From the NCBI GenBank assembly GCA_965242565.1, contig OZ251457.1, positions 372,001 through 436,000 on the forward strand: a DNA stretch of 64,000 bases, written 5' to 3'. The stretch's first letter is position 1; every line of letters starts with the position of its first letter. A program made the position numbers and the translations under genes. Shown here piece after piece: positions 1 to 8,435 of this stretch. The stretch is from CATQGW01 sp965242565. GTDB taxonomy: Bacteria > Chloroflexota > Dehalococcoidia > Bin125. The notes beneath the pieces are model-generated. The model saw only the letters and a program-made list of their open reading frames with translations, searched no databases and was not told the origin of the DNA.

Positions 1-726
1 GACGCGCAGCCATATGCGGAGCTGCGCGGGCACTACGACGCGATCTACGACCTGCTGCTGGACGGGCGGTCGGCGCGTGAGGTTTCACCGATTCTGGACA
101 TCGGCAGCGGCGACGGCGCGGCGCTTGAGGCGGTGACGGCTGGCGCGCCGCTCCGCTCGGTGGCGCTGGATCGCCCACCGGCTCCGCGCTGGAACGGACC
201 GGGCGATGCGGTCCGCGCGCACGGCGACGCGCACCGCCTGCCGTTTGCCGACGATGCGTTCGGCGCGGCGTTGCTGATCGATACGTTCGAGTGGCTGCGG
301 CATCCGGCAGCGGCGCTGCGGGAAGCCGCGCGCGTCGCGTGCGGGCCGGTGGTGGTGGTGCAGACCGACTGGCCGGCGCTGTGGTTCGACAGCGACGATC
401 CGGAGCTGGCCCGGGAGCTGGTGCGCCGCTGGTCGGCGGGCGCGCCGGAGCCGCTGCCGGCGGCGCTGCGGGATGCGGCGTCGGAGGCGGGTTTGGTCGC
501 CGAGCGGAACACGGTGGCGATCCGCGCGTCGTCGTTGACGCCGGGCTCGTTGGCCTACGACCAGCTGCGGGCGATGCGGCGCTGGCTGGTGGTGGAGCGT
601 CCGCAGGTGCGCGCCAGCCGCTTCGATGCGTGGCGTCGGAAGCTGGAGCGCCGCGCGGCGGCAGGGCACTTCGAGATGCTGATTCGGCGTCGTATCTGCG
701 TGCTGCGCAGCACGGGCGAGCGGTAG
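1..726 (+). CDS. SAM-dependent methyltransferase, 5' end outside window
   Basis: The open frame runs from the first base of the window to a TAG stop, so the true start lies upstream; 241 codons are visible. Residues 31-39 of the visible part read ILDIGSGDG, the glycine-rich motif I of class I (Rossmann-fold) S-adenosylmethionine-dependent methyltransferases. The next segment (ALDRPPAP, then a DAHRLPF-like stretch) fits the acidic loop and motif II of the Methyltransf_11 type. The substrate cannot be told from the sequence. The C-terminal third is arginine-rich. It is followed by a repeat-bearing spacer and then a gene on the opposite strand, so it probably ends a plus-strand transcription unit. 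Confidence 0.8.
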   Translation, partial: DAQPYAELRGHYDAIYDLLLDGRSAREVSPILDIGSGDGAALEAVTAGAPLRSVALDRPPAPRWNGPGDAVRAHGDAHRLPFADDAFGAALLIDTFEWLRHPAAALREAARVACGPVVVVQTDWPALWFDSDDPELARELVRRWSAGAPEPLPAALRDAASEAGLVAERNTVAIRASSLTPGSLAYDQLRAMRRWLVVERPQVRASRFDAWRRKLERRAAAGHFEMLIRRRICVLRSTGER

Positions 727-811
727 CGGCGGCGGTGCATCGGAGGTGACCTGCGAACGGGCGCTGGTGGGTGAGCCCGAGGCCTCGTGCTGCGAACGGA
801 GTTGGGTTTGG

Positions 812-860
812 TTCCCCCGTTCGGGCCGGGGGCAGGCTCCGCTTTCGCTGGAATGACGGA
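812..860. repeat. R3-family interspersed hairpin repeat
   Basis: This unit has a GC-rich hairpin arm (CCCCCG..CGGGGG) followed by GCAGGCTCCGC and ends in GGAATGACGG. The same arrangement occurs near 34766 and 52132, and shorter forms occur near 37066, 44561 and 59017. It lies in the roughly 200-base spacer (727-924), where no gene is visible. Confidence 0.6.
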
Positions 861-924
861 AAGCGTGCGGGAACGACGGAACTTGGACGGCCGCCAATCG
901 CGGGCGGACTTGTGTGAACACGAC

Positions 925-1308
925 CTAGTCGTCGGGCCAGGTGCGGAAGGGGCCGCCGATCGGGACATGCGCCGCCTCCATGTAGGTGTGCTCGGTGTGG
1001 ATCACGAGCTGGTGGCGGGCGAGCGCGCCGCCGGCCAGCTTGCGGCGCACATCTTCGGGACCGCGCCAGCTGTCCTCGCGTGCGCGGGTGGAGCGCCAGT
1101 GCGCCATATCCGTGTAGCCGGTGATCAGCACCGCCATCTCGCACGGCTCGTTCACCTCCGCATGCGGGTGCGGCTCAGCCGCGCGGTAGAGGCCCTGAAC
1201 CCGCGCGCCGGTCGCCTCAATCGGCGGCCAAATCTCCTCACGCGAGAGCTGCTCGAACTCGTCGAACGAGCCGGGCCGAATCCAGAAGCGTCGGAGTACG
1301 TAGAGCAT
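925..1308 (-). CDS. small NIPSNAP/ABM-like hypothetical protein
   Basis: This 127-residue protein starts at an ATG preceded by a good ribosome binding site (AGGGAGG, read on the minus strand). The N-terminus (MLYVLRRFWIRPGSFDEFEQ) and the alternating strand/helix pattern resemble dimeric alpha-beta barrel proteins of the NIPSNAP/ABM type, which include small oxygenase-like and stress proteins. No catalytic residues can be assigned. It is read divergently from the gene at 1345, with only about 36 bases between the two starts. The fold call is tentative; that it is a real gene is fairly secure from length, start signal and codon use. Confidence 0.6.
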   Translation of the reverse strand: MLYVLRRFWIRPGSFDEFEQLSREEIWPPIEATGARVQGLYRAAEPHPHAEVNEPCEMAVLITGYTDMAHWRSTRAREDSWRGPEDVRRKLAGGALARHQLVIHTEHTYMEAAHVPIGGPFRTWPDD

Positions 1309-1332
1309 TGCAGCCTCCCTCTCATGACATGC

Positions 1333-1338
1333 TACGTT
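1333..1338 (+). promoter_or_regulatory. candidate -10 box of a leaderless gene
   Basis: TACGTT lies exactly 6 bases before the ATG at 1345, so transcription would start at the start codon itself. No Shine-Dalgarno sequence is visible. The same spacing is seen before dnaX and rsmI, and nearly the same before the RelA/SpoT gene. Confidence 0.4.
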
Positions 1339-1344
1339 CCGCGC

Positions 1345-1971
1345 ATGATCCTCCGACGCCTCTTCCGCCGCGGGCCGGACCGCAAGCTAACCGAGCGGCT
1401 GATCGAGATGCTCGCGCAGCGCAGCGTCGCGTCGCGCGCAGCGGAAGACTATCTGGCGATTGTGCGCAGCATCACAATGCCGCCGGGCACGCGGGCGAAG
1501 GCGGTGTTGGAGATTGTGGACGCGCCGCCGCTCACCCATCTGCTGGCGACCGAGGTTGAGGGATTAACGGCCGGCCACGGCGGACGCATGAAGGTGATCG
1601 GCGTGCATCTGCTGGTGCGTCGGGACGCGGCGGGGGCGGGAGTGGGGGCAGGCTGGCCGGCCGACTGGCGGCTGCCGGTCCGCGCCCAGCGGCTGGATCC
1701 GCCGGGCGGCGTGGGACCGCCGCGCGAGTTTCGCTGGCAGGCGTCGGACGCATCGGACCCGGGCACGGTCGCGGCTGCCGAGCGGCTGGCGGGCAACGAG
1801 CGCATTCAGCGGCGGGTGATCGGCGTGCTGCGCGAGCCGTCAACGATGCTCTTCGAGATCGCGCCGCTGGAGGGCGCGCTGCGCGTGGCGGCGCATCAGA
1901 CGGCGCGCACAGAGCCGGACCCGACGGTGGTGGAGGCGGTAGTGACGGTCGGTCGGGCCCTGACGGAGTAA
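1345..1971 (+). CDS. hypothetical protein
   Basis: I do not recognise this 208-residue protein. It starts with a basic stretch (MILRRLFRRGPDRK) and then has a helical N-terminal half with a LIEMLAQRSVASRAAEDYL segment. A middle part is glycine- and alanine-rich. The C-terminal half carries several beta-like stretches (RVAAHQTARTEPD, VVEAVVTVGRAL). There is no signal peptide or membrane segment. An in-frame ATG at 1324 is possible but has no ribosome binding site; the ATG at 1345 sits 6 bases after a TACGTT box and is preferred. It ends just before tRNA-Ser, which is on the other strand. Confidence 0.55.
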   Translation: MILRRLFRRGPDRKLTERLIEMLAQRSVASRAAEDYLAIVRSITMPPGTRAKAVLEIVDAPPLTHLLATEVEGLTAGHGGRMKVIGVHLLVRRDAAGAGVGAGWPADWRLPVRAQRLDPPGGVGPPREFRWQASDASDPGTVAAAERLAGNERIQRRVIGVLREPSTMLFEIAPLEGALRVAAHQTARTEPDPTVVEAVVTVGRALTE

Positions 1972-1976
1972 GCAGC

Positions 1977-2066
1977 TGGCGGAGGGGGAGGGATTCGAAC
2001 CCCCGAGACACTTGCGCGCCTAGCGGTTTTCAAGACCGCCGCCTTCAACCACTCGGCCACCCCTCC
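1977..2066 (-). tRNA. tRNA-Ser(UGA)
   Basis: Read on the minus strand this is a complete type II (long variable arm) tRNA. The acceptor pairs GGAGGGG with CCCCTCC, and the T arm contains GGTTCGAATCC. The anticodon loop CTTGAAA has anticodon TGA. The discriminator G and the CCA end are encoded (1977-1980). The long variable arm and the anticodon identify serine. Confidence 0.95.
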
Positions 2067-2115
2067 GCTGTGCGATCAGCGTACCGCGTCGCACGCAGAG
2101 GGGCGCCGCCGCCGG

Positions 2116-3210
2116 CTAGAAGTTGGTCAGCACCGTGCGGGCGACCTCGCCGGCCTTCATTGCGCGGAAGGCTTCGTTGACGTCCTCCAGCGCGCCGGTG
2201 CGGGTGACCATCTCGTCGAGCTTCAGCCGGCCCTGCATGTAGAAATCGACCAGCCGCGGCATGTCCACGCGGAAGCGGTTCGAGCCCATGCTGGAGCCTT
2301 GGAGCACCTTCTCGCTGAGGAACTCGAAGCCGTCGATCTCCAGCTTCTGGCCGATCGGCACCATCCCGATGATCGTCGCCACGCCGCCCCGCTTGATCGA
2401 GTAGAAGGCCTGCTCCGAGGCGCTCTTCAGCCCGATCGCCTCGAACGAGTAGTCAACGCCCTCGCCGCCGGTCATGTCCTTGATCTGATCGACCGGGTCG
2501 CCGGCTGAGGCGTCGACCGAGTGAGTCGCGCCGAGTTCGCGCGCGAGCGCGAGCTTGTGCTCAACGGTGTCGACGGCGATGATCTGGCGCGCGCCGGCGA
2601 TCCGCGCGCCCTGGATGGCGGAGAGGCCGACACCGCCCGCGCCGTAGACGGCGACCGTCGTGCCGGGCTTGACGGCGGCGGTGTTGAGCGCCGCGCCGGC
2701 GCCGGTCATCACGCCGCAGCCGATCAGCGCGGCCTTGTCGAGCGGCATGTCGTCGCGCACATGGACGAGCGCGTTTTCGTGGACGAGCGTGTACTCGGCG
2801 TAGGTGGAGAGGTTGGCGAACTGGGCAACGGGCTCGCCGTTCCAGGAAAGGCGCGGGTTCTCGTCGGGGCGGCGCTGCACCTCGGGGCTGCGGCAGAGAT
2901 TGGGGCGCCCGCTGAGGCAGTATTCGCAGTTGCCGCAGAAGACGGAGAGGCACATGATCACGTGGTCGCCGGGGCGGAAGTCCTGCACCAGCGAGCCGAC
3001 CTCGGCGACGACGCCGGCGGCTTCGTGTCCGAGGATGCCGGGCGACTGGAAGGGGTAGAAGCCGTCGACGAAGTGGAGGTCGGAGTGGCAGACGCCGGAG
3101 GCGGCGGTCTTGACCAGCACCTCGCGCGGGCCGGGGTCATCGACGTCGATGCTTTCGATGGTGAGGTCCTGGTGCGCCCCGTGGAACACAGCGGCTTTCA
3201 TGGCGGTCAT
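2116..3210 (-). CDS. zinc-dependent alcohol dehydrogenase (MDR family, class III-like)
   Basis: This 364-residue NAD(P)-dependent medium-chain dehydrogenase should oxidise an alcohol or an adduct such as S-hydroxymethyl-mycothiol. Catalytic zinc ligands are visible as Cys41 (GVCHSD), His62-Glu63 (GHEAAG) and a Cys near 165 (IGCGVMTGAG). Structural zinc ligands are Cys92, Cys95, Cys98 and Cys106. The coenzyme fold has GAGGVG near residue 190. Length and layout match class III enzymes and their actinobacterial relatives. The start ATG at 3210 follows a GGAAGGGA site; Met4 is an alternative. It stands alone between two tRNA genes. The exact substrate is not determined. Confidence 0.88.
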   Translation of the reverse strand: MTAMKAAVFHGAHQDLTIESIDVDDPGPREVLVKTAASGVCHSDLHFVDGFYPFQSPGILGHEAAGVVAEVGSLVQDFRPGDHVIMCLSVFCGNCEYCLSGRPNLCRSPEVQRRPDENPRLSWNGEPVAQFANLSTYAEYTLVHENALVHVRDDMPLDKAALIGCGVMTGAGAALNTAAVKPGTTVAVYGAGGVGLSAIQGARIAGARQIIAVDTVEHKLALARELGATHSVDASAGDPVDQIKDMTGGEGVDYSFEAIGLKSASEQAFYSIKRGGVATIIGMVPIGQKLEIDGFEFLSEKVLQGSSMGSNRFRVDMPRLVDFYMQGRLKLDEMVTRTGALEDVNEAFRAMKAGEVARTVLTNF

Positions 3211-3317
3211 GGCGAAATCCCTTCCAGTCGGCGCGAGGCCGCGCGGCCTGCGTCCGAAATGTTGCGCGCGCAGTCTAGCCGAGTCGCGGCCCGCCGTGCA
3301 TCGCGCCCTCGGAGCGG

Positions 3318-3405
3318 TGGTGCCGGGAGAGGGACTCGAACCCCCACGGCTTCAACAGCCAGCGGATTTTAAGTCCACCGCGTCTACCAGTTTCGCCATC
3401 CCGGC
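3318..3405 (-). tRNA. tRNA-Leu(UAA)
   Basis: This is a complete type II tRNA on the minus strand. The acceptor arm begins GCCGGGA and pairs with TCCCGGC. The D-arm contains GGTAGACGC, and the anticodon loop CTTAAAA has anticodon TAA. A long variable arm, a GGTTCGAGTCC T arm and an encoded CCA (3318-3320) are all present. The D-arm and variable arm are typical of leucine tRNAs. Confidence 0.95.
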
Positions 3406-3458
3406 GGGGCGCATGGGCTTGTTAGACGATAGCCGACGATCGGCTCGGATCGGAATCG

Positions 3459-3575
3459 CTCCCCTATGCGGGGAGGCTTCTAGCGGCGAGGGTCGGACGG
3501 AGTCTGTGTTGTGCTCGGTGCGTCGGACCGACCCCCCAGTCCGCTTGCGCGGACAGCTCCCCTGCATAGGGGGGC
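3459..3575. repeat. cluster of short hairpin repeats
   Basis: The spacer between tRNA-Leu and comEC (3406-3624) holds no gene but has three strong hairpins: CTCCCC-tatgc-GGGGAG at 3459-3475, GTCCGC-ttgc-GCGGAC at 3539-3554, and CCCCT-gcat-AGGGG at 3559-3572. The C/G-run hairpins resemble those on both sides of the RCC1 gene near 28237 and 30250. They could also help end transcription of comEC, although no T-run follows. Confidence 0.5.
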
Positions 3576-3624
3576 GAGTGGGAGCAGACCGCCACCTGCG
3601 TAAGGGCGATTTTCAGGCAGCCCA

Positions 3625-6054
3625 CTACCGCTCCGACTGCCAGGCGATCGCCGTGCCGTCCGTCGTTACCGTGATTCGGCCGCGTTCGTCGGTGCGGAGT
3701 GCTTTTGCGCCTTCGCGTTCCAGCAGCGCGAGGACGTCGGGATGCGGGTGGCCGTGCGGGTTGCCTGCGCCGGCGCTAATGATCGCCAAACTCGGTCGTA
3801 CGCGGCGCAGCAACAGATCGGTGGTCGAACCGCCGCTGCCGTGATGCGGCACTTTGAGCAGCTGCGCCGTCAGATCGCACGGCGCGGAGCCGCACAAGCG
3901 GCGCGCCAGCGCCAATTCCTGGGCTGCGCCGATGTCGCCGGTGAACAGCGCCCGCAGATGCCCGTAGGTCAGCCGCAGCACGATGCTCTCGGCGTTGAAA
4001 TCGGGCGCATCCGCCGGTGAGTCCGAACTGGGCGGCGCGCCCGTCGGCCAGAGCAGCTCGAGCACCAGCGGCGGGCGGCCGCCGCGATCGGGCAGGGTGA
4101 TCCGCGTCCCCGCTTGCCCGACCGCTACCGCTACCTCGTGCTCCGCCGCCAGCTGCTCCAGCCGACGGCCCAGCGCGGCGCGGCTGTTCAGCGGCGACAC
4201 CACGATTTGCCCGATCGCATAGCGCCCGAAGAGGTCGATGAAGCCGCCGATGTGGTCGATCTGCGGATGGGTGACGATCAGCAGGTCCAGCCGCGCGTGC
4301 CCGCTCGGCAGCGCGTCGCGCAACTGCGCGAGCAGGTCATCGGCATCCTCCCCGCCGTCGATCAGCACCGTTTGGCCGGCCGGCGTGCGGATCAGGGTTG
4401 CGTCGCCCTGCCCGACGTCGAGGAAGTGAATTTGCAGCGCGTCGTCGCGCTCGAACGCCGCGAGCCAGACTGCCGCGGCGGCCGCCGCCAGCACCGCGGC
4501 CGCCAGGGTCGGCGCAGCCTGCGCCGGGAGCCGCGAGCGGATCCCTCGCGGGCGCAGATGCTCGCCGTAAGGCCGCACCGCGATGATTGTCATCGCTGCG
4601 TAGATCAGCGCAGCGTGGCCGGCCGTGAAGCCCGCCACGGTGCGCTCCGCGCCCGGCCAGCCGGCGAAGCTCTCGGCGATCAGGGTGAACCAGCGCAGCG
4701 GCAGCCAGGCGAGCGGCCAGGCTGCCGCCGCGGCGAGTTGTTCGCTGATCAGCCCGAGCACGCCGACCGACGCGCCGCCCAGGAACATCCAGGCGAAGAG
4801 CGGCGTGGTGAGCAGATTGGCCGGCAGCGCGACGAGCGAGACGCGCTCGAAGTGCAGCGCGATCAGCGGCATCGTGGCGGCCAGCGCGATCGCGTTGATC
4901 ATCGCCAGATCGAGCAGCGTCCCGCGCAGCCCGCGGTCGCCGCTCAGGAATCGCTGCGAGAGCGTCGGCGCAAGCGCGGCGATCGCCAGCGCCCCGGCGA
5001 ACGACAGTTGAAACGACAGATCCGAGAGGATTGACGGCGTCGCCGCGGTCATCACCGCCGCCGCGAGTACGAGCGCGTGCGGCGCGCCGGCCGGACGCCC
5101 CAGCGCGTGCGCGGCGGCGAATACCACCGCCATCACCGTGGCGCGCAGCACCGGCGCGTCGGCGCCGACGAACAGGCAGTAGCCGATCGCGGCGGCGATC
5201 GCCAAAACCCCCGCGCCGCGCCGCCCGATCAACCAGGCGGACGCAGAGATCACCAGCGCCGCCAGCAGCGTCACGTTGCTGCCCGAGATCACGATCAGAT
5301 GCGACAGCCCCGCCGCGTTGAAGTCGTCGCGCAGGCTGCGATCCAGCGAGTCGCGGCTGCCCGTGACCATGCCCTGCGCGACGCCGGCCAGCGGCGGCGG
5401 CAGCGCCGACGCGAGGCTGCGATTCATCGCGTCTCGCGCGTCATCAAGCGCGCGCCGCGCCCAGCCGACGCCGACGTGTTCCAGCACCGATACCGAGTCG
5501 ACCTCGCCGACCGCCGCTGCGCGAAGACGCGCCGCATAGTCGCTCCAGTTCGAGTCGCCCAACTCATCGGTCAACAGCCGAAACCCGCGCAGTTCGACGC
5601 GGTCGCCGAGGATCGCGGCGGTCGAGAGCGGCGCGCGGGCGATGAGATCTCCGTCGACCTCAAGCTGCTCATCCGCAAGCTGCACCCGCTCCGCGCGCAC
5701 CCGCAGCTCGATCCGCTGCCAGCTGCGACGCGGACGCTCGACCACCACTCCGACAACCGTCAACGGCTGCTCGACGAGCGCGGGCTGTTGCAGATCGAGC
5801 TGCGCGAATCCGTCGTCTGCCGCGTCGGCCCGCCAGACGCCCGCGGCCAGCGCCAGCGGTGTGAGCAGCAGCAGGGCGAAGCTCAGCCGCGCTTCCGGAC
5901 GCTCAAACCACAGCTGCGACGCAGCCAGCGCGCCAACCGCCGCCGCCGCAAACAGCACCGCCGCCAACCAAGCTGCGCCCGAGCCGCCGATCGCGACGCC
6001 GGCGACGAACGCCGCCGCCCAGAGCGTCAGCGGAGCCTGATAGAGACGGCTCAC
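3625..6054 (-). CDS. comEC: ComEC/Rec2 DNA-uptake channel protein
   Basis: This 809-residue membrane protein is thought to carry single-stranded DNA across the cytoplasmic membrane during transformation. The first ~500 residues hold many hydrophobic segments, with the Competence domain around residues 220-490. The C-terminal third is a metallo-beta-lactamase-like domain with FLDVGQGDATLI, LIDGG and the metal-site-like THPQIDHIGG. The length is normal for full ComEC proteins. The start is GTG at 6054, overlapping the upstream comEA stop as GTGA, so the two are translationally coupled. Together with comEA and the ComM/YifB homologue at 60.6 kb it suggests competence for natural transformation. 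Confidence 0.9.
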   Translation of the reverse strand: MSRLYQAPLTLWAAAFVAGVAIGGSGAAWLAAVLFAAAAVGALAASQLWFERPEARLSFALLLLTPLALAAGVWRADAADDGFAQLDLQQPALVEQPLTVVGVVVERPRRSWQRIELRVRAERVQLADEQLEVDGDLIARAPLSTAAILGDRVELRGFRLLTDELGDSNWSDYAARLRAAAVGEVDSVSVLEHVGVGWARRALDDARDAMNRSLASALPPPLAGVAQGMVTGSRDSLDRSLRDDFNAAGLSHLIVISGSNVTLLAALVISASAWLIGRRGAGVLAIAAAIGYCLFVGADAPVLRATVMAVVFAAAHALGRPAGAPHALVLAAAVMTAATPSILSDLSFQLSFAGALAIAALAPTLSQRFLSGDRGLRGTLLDLAMINAIALAATMPLIALHFERVSLVALPANLLTTPLFAWMFLGGASVGVLGLISEQLAAAAAWPLAWLPLRWFTLIAESFAGWPGAERTVAGFTAGHAALIYAAMTIIAVRPYGEHLRPRGIRSRLPAQAAPTLAAAVLAAAAAAVWLAAFERDDALQIHFLDVGQGDATLIRTPAGQTVLIDGGEDADDLLAQLRDALPSGHARLDLLIVTHPQIDHIGGFIDLFGRYAIGQIVVSPLNSRAALGRRLEQLAAEHEVAVAVGQAGTRITLPDRGGRPPLVLELLWPTGAPPSSDSPADAPDFNAESIVLRLTYGHLRALFTGDIGAAQELALARRLCGSAPCDLTAQLLKVPHHGSGGSTTDLLLRRVRPSLAIISAGAGNPHGHPHPDVLALLEREGAKALRTDERGRITVTTDGTAIAWQSER

Positions 6055-6434
6055 GGCGGCGTCTCGCGCACGCTCAGCGTGACCAGTTCTGCGATCGCTG
6101 TTCGCTGCCGCGCCGTCAGGATGCCGGCATTGGCCAGCTCGTCAAGGGAGACGATCGGGGCCGCCGAGCGCCGTTCGATGATCGCCGTCGCGGTCGTGGC
6201 CCCGATCGTCGGCAGCGCTTCAAGCTCTGCGCGCGCCGCGTAGTTCAGATCCACTCGCGTCGGCGCGCCGACCTCGGAGGCGACGCCGCTGAGCGACGGC
6301 AGCGGCTCGATGATCGGCGGCGGCGGGCCGCCCCCGCGCACGATTGCCAGCAGCACCAGCCCGGCGGCGAGCAGCGCGCCGAACACGCCGGCCGAAGCCC
6401 AGCGCAGCGTTCCTTGCAGCATCATTTGCAGCAT
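6051..6434 (-). CDS. comEA: ComEA-like helix-hairpin-helix DNA-binding protein
   Basis: This 127-residue protein has a single N-terminal membrane anchor (VFGALLAAGLVLLAIV), a proline-rich linker, and one C-terminal helix-hairpin-helix region. The latter begins VDLNYAARAELEALPTIG, followed by the I..R..A.IVSLDEL pattern typical of ComEA. ComEA binds incoming duplex DNA outside the membrane and passes it to ComEC. It is the first gene of a two-gene unit and overlaps comEC by 4 bases. Two further in-frame ATGs (6425, 6422) could also be the start. The first (6434) gives a slightly longer cytoplasmic end. Confidence 0.85.
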   Translation of the reverse strand: MLQMMLQGTLRWASAGVFGALLAAGLVLLAIVRGGGPPPPIIEPLPSLSGVASEVGAPTRVDLNYAARAELEALPTIGATTATAIIERRSAAPIVSLDELANAGILTARQRTAIAELVTLSVRETPP

Positions 6435-6534
6435 CGTCCGCGTTCGGTGGTACGGTGAAACGGCGTTCGACACGCGGGCAATGTAGGCGCAACTCCACTT
6501 GCGCGAAGCGGGATGCAGCGAAGAGGTGGTGGGA

Positions 6535-7461
6535 ATGGCGCGGTCGTTTCTGCGGGTCGCCGACCTCAGCGCCGCCGAAATCTCGGCGGTGTTGGATGCC
6601 GCGCAGGCGCAGAAGGCCGACCCCGGCGGCGCGCATACCCGCTCCTGGAGCGGCAAAACCGCCTTTCTGGTCTTCCAGAAACCGTCGCTGCGCACCCGCG
6701 TTTCGTTTGAACTGGCCGTTCGCCGGCTCGGCGGCGAGCCGCTCTATCTGTCGCCGCCCGAAGTCGGGTTGGGCGAGCGCGAGCCGGCCAGGGATGTCGC
6801 CCGCGTGCTCGATCGCTTCGGTGACGTGATCATCTGCCGCACCTTCGAGCAGTCGCTGCTCGACGAGCTCGCGCAGCACGCGGCGATCCCGATCGTCAAC
6901 GCGCTCAGCGACTGGGAGCATCCCTGCCAGGCGCTGGCCGATCTGCTCACGATCCGCGAGCACGGCGGCGAAGATGGAGCGGTGGCGGGGCGCACGCTGG
7001 CGTATGTGGGCGACGGCAACAACGTGGCGCGCAGCCTGATGATCTGCGCGGCGGGCGAGGGGATGCAGGTCCGCATCGCCTCCCCGCCCGGCTACGAGCT
7101 TGACGCGGCGTCGATCGAAATTGCCGAAGCCCGCGCCGCGGCGAGCGGCGGCGGCGTGCAGGTCGGCGGCGACCCCGGCGCCGCCGCGGACGGCGCGGAT
7201 GTGGTCTACACCGATACCTGGACCAGCATGGGGCAGGAGGCCGAAGCCAAGGCGCGGGTTGAGGCCTTTGAGGGCTTTCAGGTCAACGCGGAGCTGCTCG
7301 CGCTGGCGCGTCCGGAGGCGCTCGTGATGCACTGCCTACCTGCGCATCGCGGCGAAGAGATCAGCGATGCGGCGCTGGAGAGCGGGCAGTCGGTCGTCTT
7401 CGACCAGGCGGAAAATCGCTTGCACGCGCAGCAGGCGTTGCTCTGGCGGCTATTCCAATAG
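6535..7461 (+). CDS. argF: ornithine carbamoyltransferase
   Basis: This enzyme makes citrulline from ornithine and carbamoyl phosphate in arginine synthesis. The 308-residue length is typical. Carbamoyl-phosphate binding is shown by SLRTR (residues 51-55, Leu replacing the usual Thr of STRTR) and by HPCQ in DWEHPCQALADL. The ornithine loop is DTWTSMGQE, whose SMG separates it from aspartate carbamoyltransferases. The catalytic HCLP motif is in MHCLPAHRGEE. The ATG at 6535 follows an AGAGGTGGTGGGA stretch. It is the first gene of the plus-strand run to the GNAT gene near 14.98 kb; no other arg genes are adjacent. Confidence 0.95.
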   Translation: MARSFLRVADLSAAEISAVLDAAQAQKADPGGAHTRSWSGKTAFLVFQKPSLRTRVSFELAVRRLGGEPLYLSPPEVGLGEREPARDVARVLDRFGDVIICRTFEQSLLDELAQHAAIPIVNALSDWEHPCQALADLLTIREHGGEDGAVAGRTLAYVGDGNNVARSLMICAAGEGMQVRIASPPGYELDAASIEIAEARAAASGGGVQVGGDPGAAADGADVVYTDTWTSMGQEAEAKARVEAFEGFQVNAELLALARPEALVMHCLPAHRGEEISDAALESGQSVVFDQAENRLHAQQALLWRLFQ

Positions 7462-7541
7462 CATTGCCGGTGAGCGAGACAGGCGAGCGAGACATCGGCG
7501 GGTGCGGCCTGCCCGAGTGAGGCGTGCGAAAGGATCGCGCG

Positions 7542-8435
7542 GTGGGCGGTCTGATCGACGATGTTGAGGCGGCCTTCGCCGGATTCGGCTGGACCAGCCT
7601 GTTCGAGGTGGCGGCGATCGCGCTGGTGCTGTGGCTCACCCTGCGGCTGCTGCGCGGCACGACGGCCATGAGCGTGGTGCGGGGCATGGTGATCATCGTG
7701 CTGGCCGCGACGGTGCTGGCGCGGGTGGTCGATTCGGCGGTGCTGGACTGGATGATCGACAACGCGCTGGCGGTGCTGCTGATCGTGGTGCTGGTGGTGT
7801 TTCAGCCCGAGCTGCGGCGGGCGCTGGAGCACGTCGGCCGCGCGCGCGGCATCCGCGCCCCGATCGGCGTGCGGCATCCCTACCGAGACCTGATCCCGAT
7901 CGTCGCCGCAGTGGCCGCGCGGCTCTCACGCGAGCGGATCGGCGCGCTGCTCGTCTTTGAGCGGCAGACGGGATTGGAAGAGCTGGCCGACATGGGCGTG
8001 CGGGTCGGCGGCGCGCCCTCCGCCGACCTGCTCAGCAGCATCTTTCATCCGGGCTCGCCGCTGCACGACGGCGCGGTGCTGCTGCGCCCCGGCGAGGTGC
8101 TGGCGGCGGCCTGCATTCTGCCCACGACGACCGGCGGCCACGCCGACGGAGTGCGCCCCGGCGGAGTCAGCCAGCTGCACTACGGCACGCGGCACCGCGC
8201 GGCGATCGCCGTCTCGGAGCAGACCGACGCGATCGCCGTGGTGGTCTCGGAAGAGACGGGGCTGATCTCGGTGGTGGAGAACGGAGAGCTGCGGCAGGGG
8301 CTGGACGGGGCGGCGCTGGAGCAGACGCTGCTGCGTCTGCTGCGCCCGGGGCGAGGCGGCCCGCGCGGGCTGTGGCTGCCGCGTGGGCGGCGGGCGGCGG
8401 ATCGGAGCGGAGGCGCCGCTCCGGCGGGTTCCTGA
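7542..8435 (+). CDS. cdaA: diadenylate cyclase CdaA
   Basis: This membrane enzyme makes cyclic di-AMP from two ATP. The N-terminal ~90 residues contain hydrophobic segments (LFEVAAIALVLWLTLRLL, VIIVLAATVLARVV, ALAVLLIVVLVVF). The DAC domain follows, with LHDGAVLL and GTRHRAAIAVSE, the DGA and RHR catalytic motifs. The frame also opens at a GTG at 7524. The GTG at 7542 is preferred because AAAGGA lies about 10 bases before it. The stop overlaps the cdaR start as TGATG. The CdaA-CdaR pair is usual in Firmicutes and several other monoderms and is not the actinobacterial DisA arrangement. Confidence 0.92.
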   Translation: MGGLIDDVEAAFAGFGWTSLFEVAAIALVLWLTLRLLRGTTAMSVVRGMVIIVLAATVLARVVDSAVLDWMIDNALAVLLIVVLVVFQPELRRALEHVGRARGIRAPIGVRHPYRDLIPIVAAVAARLSRERIGALLVFERQTGLEELADMGVRVGGAPSADLLSSIFHPGSPLHDGAVLLRPGEVLAAACILPTTTGGHADGVRPGGVSQLHYGTRHRAAIAVSEQTDAIAVVVSEETGLISVVENGELRQGLDGAALEQTLLRLLRPGRGGPRGLWLPRGRRAADRSGGAAPAGS